Below are positions 7,128 through 8,200 of a stretch of DNA of 8,200 nt, in pieces. Positions within the stretch are counted from its first letter, which is position 1, and the number at the start of each line of letters is the position of its first letter. The position numbers and the translations under genes were made by a program. Source of the stretch: an uncultured Verrucomicrobiae bacterium. GTDB lineage: Bacteria > Verrucomicrobiota > Verrucomicrobiia > Verrucomicrobiales > DEV007. The stretch lies in contig CALDKL010000432.1 in the NCBI GenBank assembly GCA_937898895.1, positions 1 to 8,200 of the forward strand, given 5' to 3'. The notes beneath the pieces are model-generated. The model did not search any database and was not told where the DNA came from. It saw only the letters and a program-made list of their open reading frames with translations.

Positions 7128-7487
7128 AAAGCCGGAGAGCTTCAGGCTCTGCTTGACCTGCTTGAAGAACACTTCGATGTCCCACCGGCGGCGATAGAGG
7201 TCGCACACTGATCGGGGGCTCCAGACGGGGTTGTTGGTGAGGAAAACCATCACGCGCCATTGGCCGTCCACTTCCACCCACGCCTCGACGCGGCGCACGC
7301 GCAGGCCCTTGTGCTTGCCTTGCAGCACCACGACCTGGTCCTTGATGATGTTCTCGTGCCCCTTGGTGAGGTTCCGGGCCGCGCGATACTTCATGTTGTC
7401 CTTGGCGCGGGTCACCCACCACACCCCGCGCTCGCCGAGTTCGGAGAGGTGGAGGAAATCGACGTAGGCCTTGTCGAAGACCACGAT

Positions 7488-7554
7488 TTGATCCCGCCTC
7501 CCGGCGGCCCCCTCTGGGTTGCCGCTTCGCGTCAATCTATCTCGCTCCGCTCGA
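7488..7554 (+). repeat. 67-bp frame-breaking insertion inside the transposase gene
   Basis: Between the GAGE codons and IVVFDKAY, which family members have nearly adjacent, 67 bp intervene. Because 67 is not a multiple of 3, the frame shifts, and a TAG at 7539-7537 (minus strand) ends translation. The pentamer AATCG occurs at both junctions (minus-strand GGCGAATCGAG and CAAATCGTGG), as a target duplication or recombination scar would give. Read on the plus strand, the segment ends in CTCGCTCCGCTCG, as does the 60-bp insertion read on the minus strand, and has a comparable CCCC-TCTGGG block upstream. I orient it by this shared core. Confidence 0.65.
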
Positions 7555-8166
7555 TTCGCCCGCCCCCACGCCCGCGCAGACCTCGCGGGCGCGCTTGTTG
7601 TCGTGGTGGGCGGCGGTGTCCACCACGGCGAAGGAAGGCAGGAAGCTGTGCAGGTCGAGGCGCAGGTGCATCTTGGCCGCCGCCTTGCGCCGCCGGTGCC
7701 TGGCCCAGTCCAGGCAGTTTGCCACCAGCTGGATGACGGTCGAATCCACCGCGTGGACCCTGACCTTGAAGCGCCGCAGCAATCCCTTGCCCCGGCGTCC
7801 GGTCGCAAAGGACGGGCAGGAGTGCTGGAGGTGGCCGAGGGTCGACCAGAAGAGTCTCTCGATGAAGTCGGCGTCGCGGTGCTTGTTGGCGTGGGAGAGG
7901 GTGTTGCGGGCCGGAGCGCTCACCCCGAAGCGGGAGAGGGCCGCGCGCTTGAGCCGCAGCCAGTCGCACACGTCGTTGAGGCCGACGGCGTGGGCGAGCT
8001 GCGCGAAGAGCATCGCCGCGAGATGGCTGCGGACGCAGAAGTTGCGTGCCTTGGCCTCCACTCCAGACTCCCGCGCGTGTCGGCCAATGAGCCTGCGAGG
8101 AACGAGGTTGAGCAATTGATGGAGGACGGTAACATTGGATCGGGTTGGCGTTTGTTTGTTCATACA

Positions 8167-8186
8167 CCCCTACCGAGTGGCAGGGG
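8167..8186 (-). promoter_or_regulatory. Hairpin overlapping the transposase ribosome-binding site
   Basis: In the transposase mRNA, CCCCU (from 8186) can pair with AGGGG (ending at 8167), with two further C-G pairs inside beyond a single mismatch. The 3' arm is the only Shine-Dalgarno-like sequence, three bases before the ATG at 8163. Folding would hide the ribosome site. Several IS elements (IS10 and IS50 are the classic cases) use such structures to block translation from transcripts that enter from outside. Here the role is inferred, and the short spacing makes the ribosome site itself weak. Confidence 0.4.
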
Positions 8187-8200
8187 ATCAAAGGGCGCCA

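Larger units (their letters stand above)
6810..8163 (-). pseudogene. IS4-family DDE transposase, frame broken by a 67-bp insertion
   Basis: The gene begins MNKQTPTRSNV at 8163 and reads in one frame to residue 203 (GAGE), then enters foreign sequence and stops at 7537. The downstream part resumes in another frame at IVVFDKAYVDF (7487) and continues to the stop at 6810. Removing 7488-7554 restores a single frame of 428 residues. The catalytic triad is present: first Asp in AVDSTVIQL (residue 140), second Asp in VFDKAYVDF (codon 7475-7473), and Glu in a perfect Y-x2-R-x3-E-x6-K motif, YRRRWDIEVFFKQVK. Other family landmarks are KMHLRLDLHSFLPSFAVVDT, WVTRAKDN, FLTNN and LGHSANAV. A second, in-frame 20-residue insertion follows LKLSGF (7068-7127); without both insertions the protein would be 408 residues, near the family's usual size. 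No other lesion is visible, so the damage looks recent. Confidence 0.88.
6793..8200 (-). mobile_element. IS4-family insertion sequence, right end outside the window
   Basis: The element is defined by its single transposase gene (6810-8163, minus strand). The left boundary is placed tentatively at the CTGTCCC-containing repeat just past the transposase stop, because IS ends usually sit close to that stop. The other end lies past 8200, so neither inverted repeats nor a target duplication can be checked. Transcription of the element points towards uvrA, about 400 bp downstream. The copy is probably immobile by itself because its transposase frame is broken, although an intact copy elsewhere could move it. 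Confidence 0.7.

Noticed and set aside
7488..7554. Programmed frameshift in the transposase
   Set aside because: There is no slippery heptamer, and the frame change coincides with 67 bp of extra sequence missing from family members, so an insertion explains it better.

Overview
The window is GC-rich bacterial DNA. Every gene I can support lies on the minus strand. The strongest taxonomic clue is a double-length UvrA of 1895 residues, two complete UvrA units joined end to end. From memory, double-length UvrA proteins of this kind are known in Chlamydiae and other members of the Planctomycetota-Verrucomicrobiota-Chlamydiota group. With the high GC, the 9-bp A/C-rich spacer repeats and the secreted beta-helix protein, I favour a free-living Verrucomicrobiota bacterium. 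This is inference; no marker gene settles it.

Layout from left to right. Positions 1-648 hold the N-terminal 216 codons of a secreted beta-helix protein that runs off the left edge. A 69-bp spacer follows, then the giant uvrA gene (718-6405). A roughly 400-bp non-coding stretch (6406-6809) holds short period-9 repeats and a small hairpin. From about 6.8 kb to the right edge lies an IS4-family (DDE, YREK-type) insertion sequence. Its transposase reading frame is broken once, and its right end is outside the window.

UvrA is the damage-recognition ATPase of nucleotide excision repair and normally works as a homodimer. Here the dimer appears to be built into one chain with four ABC ATPase modules. 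The two halves have diverged in complementary ways. Half 1 keeps the long insertion between its domain-I CxxC pairs but has lost the recognisable UvrB-binding motif. Half 2 keeps a good UvrB-binding motif but has lost most of that insertion. This suggests an asymmetric, single-chain UvrA dimer.

The transposase carries two short extra segments of about 60 bp that do not belong to the family. One is in frame; the other, in the opposite orientation, breaks the frame. They share a 13-bp core and look like small repeats that invade genes. No CRISPR array, tRNA, rRNA or convincing promoter was found.
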